A stretch of DNA of 64,000 nt, from positions 82,785 through 146,784 of the forward strand of contig NZ_JAMBOC010000006.1 in NCBI RefSeq assembly GCF_023715405.1. The letters are read 5' to 3'. Source of the stretch: Solibacillus isronensis. Its GTDB lineage: Bacteria; Bacillota; Bacilli; Bacillales_A; Planococcaceae. The notes under the pieces are model-generated. The model worked only from the letters and a program-made list of their open reading frames with translations. It made no database searches and had not been told where the DNA came from. This document shows, in pieces, positions 53,245 to 60,967 of this stretch (position 1 is the first letter of the stretch; each line of letters starts with the position of its first letter). The position numbers were made by a program, and so were the translations under genes.

Positions 53245-53293
53245 AAAACAGGGTCCGCGAAAATTTTTACTTTTCGCGAATCCTGTTTTTATT
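53243..53293. terminator. bidirectional terminator of ydbST and the rhomboid gene
   Basis: AAAAACAGGg-CGCGAAAA/TTTTCGCG-CCTGTTTTT stem. It overlaps the rhomboid stop codon. Confidence 0.88.
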
Positions 53294-53924
53294 TTACCCG
53301 TCTAATGGGCTGTTTACGCCAGCGTCCCATATTTTTAGGGTTAAAGTAAACAACCCCTAAAATAAAGCCTGTAACCAAACCGCCTAAATGTGCAGCAATA
53401 TTAATATTTGGTGTTAAAAATGTCATAATAATACTAATCACTATTAATGGCAATATTATTTGTCGTAACTGCGGGAATAAATGTCTTGTGTAATAAACAA
53501 GGGCCCCGAACGCCCCGAAAATTCCGTACAGTGCTCCACTTGCACCAACGCTTGCATAATAGGCATCTTGTGTTGCGTAAGTAGCAGCAACACCAAAAAT
53601 TCCGGCTAAAAAGTAAATTGTTAAAAAGCGCATTTTGCCGGCGATTTTCTCAAGTTCCGGGCCAAATAAAAATAGAGAGAACATATTAAAAAGAACATGC
53701 ATAAAACCTGCATGTAAAAACATGGACGTAATAATACGCCACCATTCACCGGCTGCAATGAGTCCATTGACGCTCATCCCGGCATAAAGCAAATCTTCGC
53801 CGAATCCCGGTAATAATGTTAGGACGAAAACAATTAAATTAATTGCTATAATTGACGATACGACCGGATATAACGTAATGTACTGTTTAAAATTTTCTCT
53901 ACGAATAAACATGTTCCACCTCAA
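53289..53924 (-). CDS. rhomboid-family intramembrane serine protease
   Basis: A 211-aa protein with 6 helices. The rhomboid dyad is visible: Ser in GASGALYGIFGAFG (about residue 128) and His in AAHLGGLVTGFILG (about residue 179); the HAGFMHVLFNMFSLFLFGP helix-2 motif is intact. It cleaves membrane proteins within the bilayer; substrates are unknown. It sits between ydbT and acpS as ydcA does in B. subtilis, and is transcribed against its neighbours. Confidence 0.93.
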   Translation of the reverse strand: MRWNMFIRRENFKQYITLYPVVSSIIAINLIVFVLTLLPGFGEDLLYAGMSVNGLIAAGEWWRIITSMFLHAGFMHVLFNMFSLFLFGPELEKIAGKMRFLTIYFLAGIFGVAATYATQDAYYASVGASGALYGIFGAFGALVYYTRHLFPQLRQIILPLIVISIIMTFLTPNINIAAHLGGLVTGFILGVVYFNPKNMGRWRKQPIRRVK

Positions 53925-54002
53925 TTATGTCGATACAAAATAAAACGTATTTTTATTCATTATACATTGGAGTAATGATTAAAAGAAAGGGAGAGCTATT
54001 AA

Positions 54003-54356
54003 ATGATAAAAGGGATTGGTTTAGATTTAGTAGAATTGGACCGAATTGAAAAAATGATAGGCCGTTCAGCAAAATTTGCTCAACGAATTTTAACGGATAG
54101 GGAACTTGCCATTTTTAATACATTATCGGATATGCGCAAAGTTGAGTTTCTGGCAGGTCGCTTTGCTGCAAAGGAAGCCTATTCAAAAGCAAACGGCACA
54201 GGAATCGGTAAAGGCTGTGAACTCCACCAAATAGAAATTTTAAAAACGGAGCAAGGAAAACCTGAATTATACTTTGATGGTGAACGGGTGAACGGGTTTA
54301 TTTCCATTACTCATACCCGGACAACAGCAGCTGCCCAAGTAATCTTAATGCAATAA
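54003..54356 (+). CDS. acpS: holo-[acyl-carrier-protein] synthase
   Basis: A 117-aa phosphopantetheinyl transferase that activates the acyl carrier protein. GIGLDLVELDRIEKM (residues 4-18, metal-binding Asp) and FAAKEAYSKANGTG (about 55-68, catalytic Glu and Lys) are intact, and FISITHT closes the fold. GGGAG precedes the ATG. Confidence 0.97.
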   Translation: MIKGIGLDLVELDRIEKMIGRSAKFAQRILTDRELAIFNTLSDMRKVEFLAGRFAAKEAYSKANGTGIGKGCELHQIEILKTEQGKPELYFDGERVNGFISITHTRTTAAAQVILMQ

Positions 54357-54421
54357 TACATACATGGACACCTTGGCTCATATAGTAATTTATCGAAATA
54401 GATAATCGAAAGGGTGAATCT

Positions 54422-55414
54422 TTGAAACTCCGACTGCTAGTAGTTGTCGTTTGTTGTCTCTTTTTGGCGGCGTGTGGAAAAGCTACAAAGGATGAAGTGA
54501 TTGAGGATGTTAACAAGAAGTGGAATGACGCAAAAGGTTATGAATTAAGTGCTTCGATGGAAGTTCGGACAGGCGCAGAGCCACGTGTTTACGATGTAAA
54601 AGTTTGGCACACAAAACCGGATTTTTACCGAGTGGCAGTTAATCCAAAAGGTGAGTCAGAACAGCAGTTAATCGTTCGAAATGAAGAAGGTGTCTTTGTT
54701 GTCACGCCATCATTACGTAAGACGCATAAGTTCCAAAGTGAATGGCCAAAGCAAAACAGTCAGGCGTATATAATTGGTGCATTGGCTGATGATTTGGTGT
54801 CAGATTCAAAAGCGGTAATGACTGAAGATGATGCGAGCTATACTTTTGAAGTAGCAACACGAAATGTAGACCAAACAGCACTGCCGGTACAGCAAATTGT
54901 AATTGATAAGAAAACGATGCTTCCGACAAAAGTAAGTGTGATGGATGAATCTTTACAAGAACAAGTTGTGATTACATTTGCCGACATTAAATTAGGTGTG
55001 AAGCATACTGCGGAAGAATATGCAGTAGAGAAATTCACTGAAAAAGAAGAAAAGAAAGCCGCATCAGCAGAAGTCGCAGACACAGAATTTAGTGTATATT
55101 ACCCTACAATTGACTGGGCACATACTAAGCTGACAGATGAGTTTGAAGTGCAGGAAGATGGAAACACACGTGTTATTTTGACATTCGAAGGGGAAAAGCC
55201 ATTTACATTAATGCAGCAGCCGATCCAATCTGATGAAACAATATTACCTGTATCCGGGGACCCGGCGGATTTAGGGTATACAATAGGCGCTATTACTGAC
55301 AACTCAATTCAATGGGACAAAGATGGCATGACCTTCTTTATCGCTTCCACGAAATTAACAAAAGATGAATTACTGGAAGTAGCTGCAAGTGTGCAGGAAA
55401 GTAGTATAAAATAA
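54422..55414 (+). CDS. ydcC: outer-surface lipoprotein YdcC (LolA-like fold)
   Basis: A 330-aa lipoprotein. TTG start after AAAGGGTG; signal peptide with lipobox LAAC (Cys about residue 19), then a basic/acidic stretch and a long beta-rich domain reminiscent of LolA-type lipid-binding folds, as annotated for B. subtilis YdcC. It lies between acpS and alr as in B. subtilis. Function is unknown; a role in sporulation has been suggested for YdcC in some species. Confidence 0.87.
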   Translation: MKLRLLVVVVCCLFLAACGKATKDEVIEDVNKKWNDAKGYELSASMEVRTGAEPRVYDVKVWHTKPDFYRVAVNPKGESEQQLIVRNEEGVFVVTPSLRKTHKFQSEWPKQNSQAYIIGALADDLVSDSKAVMTEDDASYTFEVATRNVDQTALPVQQIVIDKKTMLPTKVSVMDESLQEQVVITFADIKLGVKHTAEEYAVEKFTEKEEKKAASAEVADTEFSVYYPTIDWAHTKLTDEFEVQEDGNTRVILTFEGEKPFTLMQQPIQSDETILPVSGDPADLGYTIGAITDNSIQWDKDGMTFFIASTKLTKDELLEVAASVQESSIK

Positions 55415-55478
55415 ATTATAATTATGTCTTTCTAAACTTGTTTTTAACTTATATTTTATGGTTATATTTAAGAAGAGA

Positions 55479-55515
55479 CATCTTGCGCATACTAGCGCAA
55501 GATGATTTCTTTCGT
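55479..55515 (+). terminator. terminator of ydcC
   Basis: CATCTTGCGC/GCGCAAGATG perfect 10-bp stem with a 6-nt loop; T-rich tail. Confidence 0.8.
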
Positions 55516-55595
55516 ATACAGATTTAAAAATGGTTGACTGAAAATTACATATATAACAGTAAGTTTAAACTTATAAAAAGAGGGTAAAAATCGAA

Positions 55596-56714
55596 ATGGA
55601 TACTCCAATTTATTACAGACCAACAAAAGCAGTAATTGATCTGCAAGCAATCACACATAACATTACTTCATTGCGAAATTATATAGGACCGAATATCCAA
55701 GTTATTGCTGTCGTAAAAGCAAATGCATATGGTCATGGAGATGTGGAAGTTGCAAAAACGGCAATTGAGGCCGGTGCAACAATGCTTGCTGTCGCAACAC
55801 CTGACGAAGCAGTACATATTAGAGAGAATTTTAAGGATATCGATATTTTAGTGTTAGGTGCTTCACCGCACGCTTTTATTCCGTATGCATCAGCAGAAAA
55901 TATTATCCTTACTGCCTTTTCGACAGAATGGCTGAAAGAAGCACAGCAGTATACACCGCTGCTGAATCAGTTAAGAGTTCATATTAAAGTTGATTCGGGT
56001 ATGGGGCGTATCGGTGTATCTACTAAAGAAGAACTATTGGAATTATATACAATGATTAATTCTTCAGATGATTTTTTAGTGGATGGAATTTTTACGCATT
56101 TTGCTACTGCAGATGAAGAAGATTCAATGTACTTTGACAATCAAGCTACCCTATTCAAGGACTTTTTAGGCGCACTGCCACAAAAGCCTCGTCTTGTTCA
56201 TGTTGCCAATACAGCTACCGCATTAGTAAAAGATCCTTCTTTGCGTTATGATGCGGTACGTTTCGGTATTTCCATGTACGGATTGCTGCCTTCAGGTTAT
56301 GTAGGTACAAAATTGCCTTTTCCGATTAAGCCGGCATTTTCTCTACAGACAGAACTTGTACATATTAAAAAAATGAAAGCTGGTCAATCGGTAGGCTATG
56401 GTGCGACATATACAGCAGAAGAGGACTGCTATATCGGTACAATACCGATTGGCTACGCAGATGGTATGATTCGTAAGCTTTCGGGCCAAGAAGTGCTTGT
56501 TGGTGGAAAAAGAGCGAAAATTGTCGGCAGAATTTGTATGGATCAAAGTATGATTTTACTTCCGGAAGCATATAATATTGGGGAAGAAGTTGTACTGATA
56601 GGCTGCCAACAGCAAGAGGAAATCACAATAGATGATTGGGCTCATAAACTCCAAACAATTAATTACGAAGTGCCATGTGTAATAACGGCCAGAGTTCCTA
56701 GGGTATATAAATAA
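55596..56714 (+). CDS. alr: alanine racemase
   Basis: A 372-aa fold-type III PLP enzyme producing D-alanine for the wall. The PLP lysine is K41 in VVKANAYGHG, the opposing base Tyr lies in VGYGATYTAEE (about 268), and the substrate-binding RICMDQSMI (about 312) is intact. AGAGGG site upstream. It supplies Ddl encoded about 10 kb upstream. Same place as dal in B. subtilis. Confidence 0.97.
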   Translation: MDTPIYYRPTKAVIDLQAITHNITSLRNYIGPNIQVIAVVKANAYGHGDVEVAKTAIEAGATMLAVATPDEAVHIRENFKDIDILVLGASPHAFIPYASAENIILTAFSTEWLKEAQQYTPLLNQLRVHIKVDSGMGRIGVSTKEELLELYTMINSSDDFLVDGIFTHFATADEEDSMYFDNQATLFKDFLGALPQKPRLVHVANTATALVKDPSLRYDAVRFGISMYGLLPSGYVGTKLPFPIKPAFSLQTELVHIKKMKAGQSVGYGATYTAEEDCYIGTIPIGYADGMIRKLSGQEVLVGGKRAKIVGRICMDQSMILLPEAYNIGEEVVLIGCQQQEEITIDDWAHKLQTINYEVPCVITARVPRVYK

Positions 56715-56880
56715 ATCGATGTAATACTACTGTAAATAACTTCAAATATACAAAACAAGTGTGTCCATATTTATTCCTTTATTGCGAGAATTGTCAGTTT
56801 TTTAATTTTCCTGTCTTTTCATTGTAGTCAATCAATGATAGAATGAATGGGAAATGGGATGTTCGGTGGAGGTGCTTGTT

Positions 56881-57168
56881 TTGTACGCGAAGGAATTAGC
56901 AGAAGTAGAAGAAGTAGTAATTGACATACCAAATGAGCTAGTAACGCAATTCGAAAGAACGTTTGGGCGTAATACTGAGAATGGTTATATGATGGCGTAT
57001 TTGGCGACTCAAAATTATACAAAGCATATGCAACCAAATCAAATACGGGAAGCTTTAATAAAGGGCTATGTGGAAATGTCGCAAATTAATCTGACAATTT
57101 GCAGTGAGTGCTTGCATGCAGAGTATGAAGCGGAACATATGGTGGAGCGTCTCGTAAGCGGGGGATGA
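56881..57168 (+). CDS. ndoAI: antitoxin EndoAI (diverged N-terminal half)
   Basis: A protein of 95 aa. The C-terminal half keeps the EndoAI pattern ([34 protein letters not shown]; compare MEMAKINLNISSE...ERLVSGG), which wraps the toxin. The N-terminal ribbon-helix-helix half ([37 protein letters not shown]) is much less like B. subtilis EndoAI. TTG at 56881, 6 bases after GGAGGTG, is the start. The stop is 4 bp from the toxin start, as expected for a toxin-antitoxin pair. Confidence 0.85.
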   Translation: MYAKELAEVEEVVIDIPNELVTQFERTFGRNTENGYMMAYLATQNYTKHMQPNQIREALIKGYVEMSQINLTICSECLHAEYEAEHMVERLVSGG

Positions 57169-57172
57169 CAAT

Positions 57173-57523
57173 TTGATTGTAAAACGTGGAGACGTTTTTT
57201 TTGCTGACCTATCACCGGTGGTAGGGTCAGAACAGGGCGGGACTAGACCCGTTCTTATTATTCAAAATGATATTGGAAATCGCTTTAGTCCAACTGTCAT
57301 AATAGCTGCAATAACTGCGCAAATTCAAAAAGCAAAGTTGCCTACACATGTTGAAATCGATGCAAAAAAGTATGGTTTTGAGCGTGATTCGGTAATTTTG
57401 CTTGAACAATTGCGTACAATTGATAAATCACGATTAACAGATCGTATTACTCAGCTAGATGCAAAACTAATGCAAGAAGTAGATATTGCTCTAAATATTA
57501 GTTTAGGACTCGTAAAATTTTAA
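57173..57523 (+). CDS. ndoA: mRNA interferase EndoA (MazF/PemK family)
   Basis: A 116-aa endoribonuclease toxin, strongly like B. subtilis EndoA (which cuts at UACAU). [31 protein letters not shown] holds the catalytic Arg (GTRP, about 25), and the later Thr/Ser loop ([20 protein letters not shown]) completes the active site. TTG start 4 bp after the antitoxin. A terminator follows, separating it from rsbT. Confidence 0.96.
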   Translation: MIVKRGDVFFADLSPVVGSEQGGTRPVLIIQNDIGNRFSPTVIIAAITAQIQKAKLPTHVEIDAKKYGFERDSVILLEQLRTIDKSRLTDRITQLDAKLMQEVDIALNISLGLVKF

Positions 57524-57531
57524 TACATAAA

Positions 57532-57565
57532 AAAACATCGAAACAACCGTTTCGGTGTTTTTTAT
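57532..57565 (+). terminator. terminator of ndoAI-ndoA
   Basis: AACATCGAAAC/GTTTCGGTGTT hairpin followed by TTTTTA. Confidence 0.88.
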
Positions 57566-57708
57566 TATTATGAATCAAAGTCCCCTGTAAATTTTAGGTG
57601 AATAGTAAACTGTAATCATGCAAAATTGTAATATTTTACTTAAAATTATAAATATAGCAAAAATATGGCTGAAAACTTATATCCAACTAAACTACAAGGA
57701 TAACATAT

Positions 57709-57717
57709 GGTATAATA
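57709..57717 (+). promoter_or_regulatory. extended -10 promoter of rsbT
   Basis: TGGTATAAT is an extended -10 element (TGn-TATAAT) about 75 bp before rsbT; there is no clear -35. The 57566-57792 interval has no ORF; in B. subtilis rsbR and rsbS would sit here. Confidence 0.55.
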
Positions 57718-57792
57718 TATAAATTAATAATTCAAAAAACTGATACTGTACGTTAACTCCATAGAAAGAAAAAGTAGGAAATTGGGGGCACT

Positions 57793-58197
57793 ATGATGAA
57801 TACGAAATCTACCGTAGAGATTGTGACAGAATGGGATATTGTAGCTGCACGCCAACTTGGACGTAACGAGGCGAAAGCAATTGGCTTTGGTGCGGTAGAT
57901 CAAGCTCGAATTACGACAGCGATAAGTGAACTGGCTCGAAATATATATTTATATGCCCGTGCCGGGGAAGTGACAATAGAGCGTATTAGTAATGAAGAGA
58001 AAGTTGGCCTTCGCATAATAGCGGCAGATAAAGGACCGGGAATAAGCAATTTGAAAAAAGTGATGGAAGACGGCTATTCAACTTCTGGCGGCCTTGGAGC
58101 GGGCTTGCCGGGAGTCAGAAGACTAATGGATACAATGGACATCCAATCCACAGTAGGAAGTGGTACGACGATAGTTATCGAAAAATGGGTAAAGTAG
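57793..58197 (+). CDS. rsbT: RsbT-type serine/threonine kinase (sigma-B pathway switch)
   Basis: A 134-aa HATPase/GHKL kinase. The N-box is ELARNIYLYARAG (about 45-57), the G1 box DKGPGI (about 77) and the G2 box GGLGAGLPGVRR (about 96-107). In B. subtilis RsbT phosphorylates stressosome proteins RsbR/RsbS and then activates RsbU. Here those partners are not encoded next to it. GGGGGCACT precedes the ATG. It is 13 bp upstream of rsbU. Confidence 0.95.
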   Translation: MMNTKSTVEIVTEWDIVAARQLGRNEAKAIGFGAVDQARITTAISELARNIYLYARAGEVTIERISNEEKVGLRIIAADKGPGISNLKKVMEDGYSTSGGLGAGLPGVRRLMDTMDIQSTVGSGTTIVIEKWVK

Positions 58198-58210
58198 GAT
58201 GTGGTAAAAT

Positions 58211-59206
58211 TTGAAAGAGCTGCAAACACAATATCAAAAAATCTTATCTGATTTTTTGGCAAACCAAACTGAGCGAAATTTATATATAGGACAAAACTTT
58301 ATTCGACAGTTAATTCAAAAAAAAGTAGCTCCAGAAGAAGTCATCAATATCCACAAGTATGCGATAGAGCAAATTTATCCAGATCTACCAGAAGATATTT
58401 CGCATAGCTATGATTTTTTAATTGAGATTATGGTACACTTTGGTTTAACTTTAAAGGAGCATCAAAGTTTACTGGAACAGCAAGAAGAACTGCGTATGGA
58501 GATGAATGTCGCTACAAAGATCCAGAATATGATTCTCAGAACAACAGTACCTAGGCTTGATCAGATTGATATTGGGATGCTATCTGTACCAATCCGCAAA
58601 ATGAATGGTGATTATGTTCACTTTTTAAACAACAATGATTCAGTTGTCAGTGTAGCTGTGACAGATGTTGTTGGAAAAGGTGTGCCAGCAGCCCTTTGTA
58701 TGTCTATGGTCAAATATGGGCTTGATACACTTGAGTACGCAACGAAAGATCCATCTTACATTTTAGAAGTGTTAAATCGTATTATCGAAAAAAGTGTTGA
58801 TGATAGTATGTTTGTCTCGATGTTTTACGGGACATACAATATTGAAGAAAGCAAATTTACATATGGGTCGGCTGGGCATGAGCCTGCTATATATTATAAT
58901 GCTCGTAAAAAAACTTTCTTTGATTTGGAATCGAAAGGTTTACTATTAGGTGTTATGCCTGAAGTGACATACCCGCAGTACGACATCTGTTTGGAAGAAA
59001 GTGATTTTATCATTATGATTACAGATGGTGTAACGGATTTTCGTAAGCAAGGAGAGTTGGATCCTCGGGATGTGATTAAGAATTTGGCATTAAGTTGTAG
59101 CCATCTTTCGGCGCAGGAAATGTGTGAGGAAATGTACGCCTATTTGAAAAACATGTCTGATTTTGAATTAGAAGATGATTTTACGGTTGTTATTTTTAAA
59201 AAATAA
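58211..59206 (+). CDS. rsbU: RsbU PP2C-type phosphatase
   Basis: A 331-aa protein. Residues 1-85 form the helical RsbT-binding domain; residues 110-331 form a SpoIIE/PP2C phosphatase domain with the metal-binding DVVGKGVPAALCM (about 152), GHEPAIYYN (about 222) and TDGVTD (about 272). Activated RsbU dephosphorylates RsbV and so frees sigma-B. TTG start after GGATGTGG, 13 bp after rsbT. Confidence 0.96.
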   Translation: MKELQTQYQKILSDFLANQTERNLYIGQNFIRQLIQKKVAPEEVINIHKYAIEQIYPDLPEDISHSYDFLIEIMVHFGLTLKEHQSLLEQQEELRMEMNVATKIQNMILRTTVPRLDQIDIGMLSVPIRKMNGDYVHFLNNNDSVVSVAVTDVVGKGVPAALCMSMVKYGLDTLEYATKDPSYILEVLNRIIEKSVDDSMFVSMFYGTYNIEESKFTYGSAGHEPAIYYNARKKTFFDLESKGLLLGVMPEVTYPQYDICLEESDFIIMITDGVTDFRKQGELDPRDVIKNLALSCSHLSAQEMCEEMYAYLKNMSDFELEDDFTVVIFKK

Positions 59207-59216
59207 AAAAATTTAT

Positions 59217-59242
59217 GTTTGAGCTCCCGCGGATTCGGGAAA
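59217..59242 (+). promoter_or_regulatory. sigma-B promoter of rsbV-rsbW-sigB
   Basis: GTTTGA (59217-59222), 14 bp, GGGAAA (59237-59242), against GTTTAA-N12-14-GGGWAT: 10 of 12 match. Its position directly before rsbV is that of the autoregulatory sigma-B promoter in B. subtilis. Confidence 0.7.
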
Positions 59243-59274
59243 AGTAATTAGGCTTATAATGGAGGTGTCTAATA

Positions 59275-59607
59275 ATGAATGTTAATGTTCAATTTAGAGA
59301 AGATGGAAACGTATTAAAAGGTTATATCGAGGGTGAAATCGATACGTACACAGCCCCGATTTTACGTGAAGAGCTAGAGACTGTTCAAATTGTAGAAGGC
59401 CGAGAAATCGAATTGGATTTATCAAAAGTAAATTATATGGACAGTACGGGTTTAGGAATATTTGTAGCATTTTATAAAAAAGTTACGAAGGAAAATGCAT
59501 CATTAAAATTAGTGAATTTATCAAATCGTTTAGTAAGATTGTTTGAAATTACAGGATTAAGTGAATTAATGAGTATTGAGATTGATGAGGAATTGGAGTT
59601 GAAATGA
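59275..59607 (+). CDS. rsbV: anti-anti-sigma factor RsbV
   Basis: A 110-aa STAS-domain protein. The phosphorylatable serine lies in YMDSTGLGIFVAFYK (about residue 56, DSTGLG motif). Unphosphorylated RsbV binds RsbW and releases sigma-B. GGAGGTG precedes the ATG. Its end overlaps rsbW by 4 bp. Confidence 0.96.
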   Translation: MNVNVQFREDGNVLKGYIEGEIDTYTAPILREELETVQIVEGREIELDLSKVNYMDSTGLGIFVAFYKKVTKENASLKLVNLSNRLVRLFEITGLSELMSIEIDEELELK

Positions 59608-60077
59608 TGAGAGCATTTGACTATATTGAAATTCGAGTGCCTGCCAAATCGCAATATGTAAGTGTTATACGGCTAACAATTTCAGGATTAGCGATGCGAG
59701 TTGGGTTTACTTATGATGAAATTGAAGACTTAAAAATAGCTACAAGTGAAGCGGTGACAAATGTTGTTCACCATGCTTATAAAGCAAACGAGGAAGGCGA
59801 AGTTGTAATCGGTTGTGCATTATTTGAAGACAAGATTGAAATAATGGTCGCAGATTACGGTGTAAGCTTTAACTTTGAAGAGATCAAATCAAAAGTTGGT
59901 CCATATCATGAAAATGAAAACGTAGCATTATTACGTGAAGGTGGATTAGGGATTTATTTAATGGAGACTTTAATGGATGAAGTGAAATTAAATAACGAAG
60001 GTGGCGTCACTGTTTTCATGACAAAGTATGTCTCGAGAGAGCAGGTGAAAGGGAATGTCGAAAGAATCACTACCTAA
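59604..60077 (+). CDS. rsbW: anti-sigma-B factor / serine kinase RsbW
   Basis: A 157-aa GHKL kinase that holds sigma-B and phosphorylates RsbV. The N-box is ATSEAVTNVVHHAY (about 49-62), the G1 box DYGVSF (about 91), and LREGGLGIYLMETLMDEV the G2 region (about 113). Its start overlaps rsbV by 4 bp, and its end overlaps sigB by 23 bp, so the three are translated together. ATG at 59604 or 59607. Confidence 0.96.
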   Translation: MMRAFDYIEIRVPAKSQYVSVIRLTISGLAMRVGFTYDEIEDLKIATSEAVTNVVHHAYKANEEGEVVIGCALFEDKIEIMVADYGVSFNFEEIKSKVGPYHENENVALLREGGLGIYLMETLMDEVKLNNEGGVTVFMTKYVSREQVKGNVERITT

Positions 60078-60840
60078 GAATACATCAAAAGAAGAAGTGC
60101 TAAATTGGATTGCAGAATATCAGGCGAGCGGCTGTGAAGATTCACAAACAAATCTTGTGCTCCATTACCAGCAATTAGTCGAGTCGATTGCACGCAAATA
60201 TTCACATGGTAAATCTTATTATGATGATATTGTACAAGTAGGGATGCTTGGCTTATTAGGTGCGATCCGACGATTTGACCCTTCTTTTGGCAGAAGCTTT
60301 GAGGCGTTTGCTGTTCCGACAATCGTCGGAGAAATAAAACGCTTTTTACGTGATAAAACTTGGGACGTGCATGTTCCAAGACGTATTAAAGAATTAGGAC
60401 CTAGAATCAAGGCGGCTGTCGAAGCATTAACGACATCGCTACAACGTTCCCCATCCATTACCGAAATTGCAACATATTTAGAAGTACAGGATGAGGACGT
60501 ACTGGAAGCGATGGAGATGGGTCGAAGCTATCAGGCATTGTCGATGGACCATTCGATCGAATCGGATTCTGATGGCAGTACGGTAACGTTATTTGATGTA
60601 GTCGGTCGAGAAGACACAGGCTATGAAGTAACAAACCGCCGCATGATTGTAGCAGATGCGATGAATGTATTAAATGAACGTGAGCGACAGATTATCCAAT
60701 TAACTTATTTGGAACAGCTTAGTCAAAAGGAAGCCGGAGAAAGACTCGGTATATCCCAAATGCACGTTTCGCGAATTCAACGTAAAGCAATTAAAAAATT
60801 ACAAGACGCCATTACAGCAAGTGGCGGTGTCTCATTATAA
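60055..60840 (+). CDS. sigB: RNA polymerase sigma factor SigB
   Basis: A 261-aa sigma-70-family group 3 factor for general stress. Region 2 (YDDIVQVGMLGLLGAIRRFDP, about 62-82; FEAFAVPTIVGEIKRFLRD) and region 4 (LNERERQIIQLTYLEQLSQKEAGERLGISQMHVSRIQRKAIKKL) are complete. The ribosome site is within rsbW. A strong terminator follows at once. No rsbX is present after sigB. Confidence 0.96.
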   Translation: MSKESLPKNTSKEEVLNWIAEYQASGCEDSQTNLVLHYQQLVESIARKYSHGKSYYDDIVQVGMLGLLGAIRRFDPSFGRSFEAFAVPTIVGEIKRFLRDKTWDVHVPRRIKELGPRIKAAVEALTTSLQRSPSITEIATYLEVQDEDVLEAMEMGRSYQALSMDHSIESDSDGSTVTLFDVVGREDTGYEVTNRRMIVADAMNVLNERERQIIQLTYLEQLSQKEAGERLGISQMHVSRIQRKAIKKLQDAITASGGVSL

Positions 60841-60846
60841 AGTTTA

Positions 60847-60882
60847 AGAGTCTACTAGCATAAATTAGTAGGCTCTTTTTTC
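60847..60882 (+). terminator. terminator of the sigB operon
   Basis: AGAGTCTACTA/TAGTAGGCTCT stem followed by TTTTTT. Confidence 0.9.
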
Positions 60883-60967
60883 ATGCATAAATTCGAAGCT
60901 TTTTTGGGAAACAATACAAATGGAATGGTACACTAAAAGAAAGTTCGAAATTTAAAGGAGTGGCATG

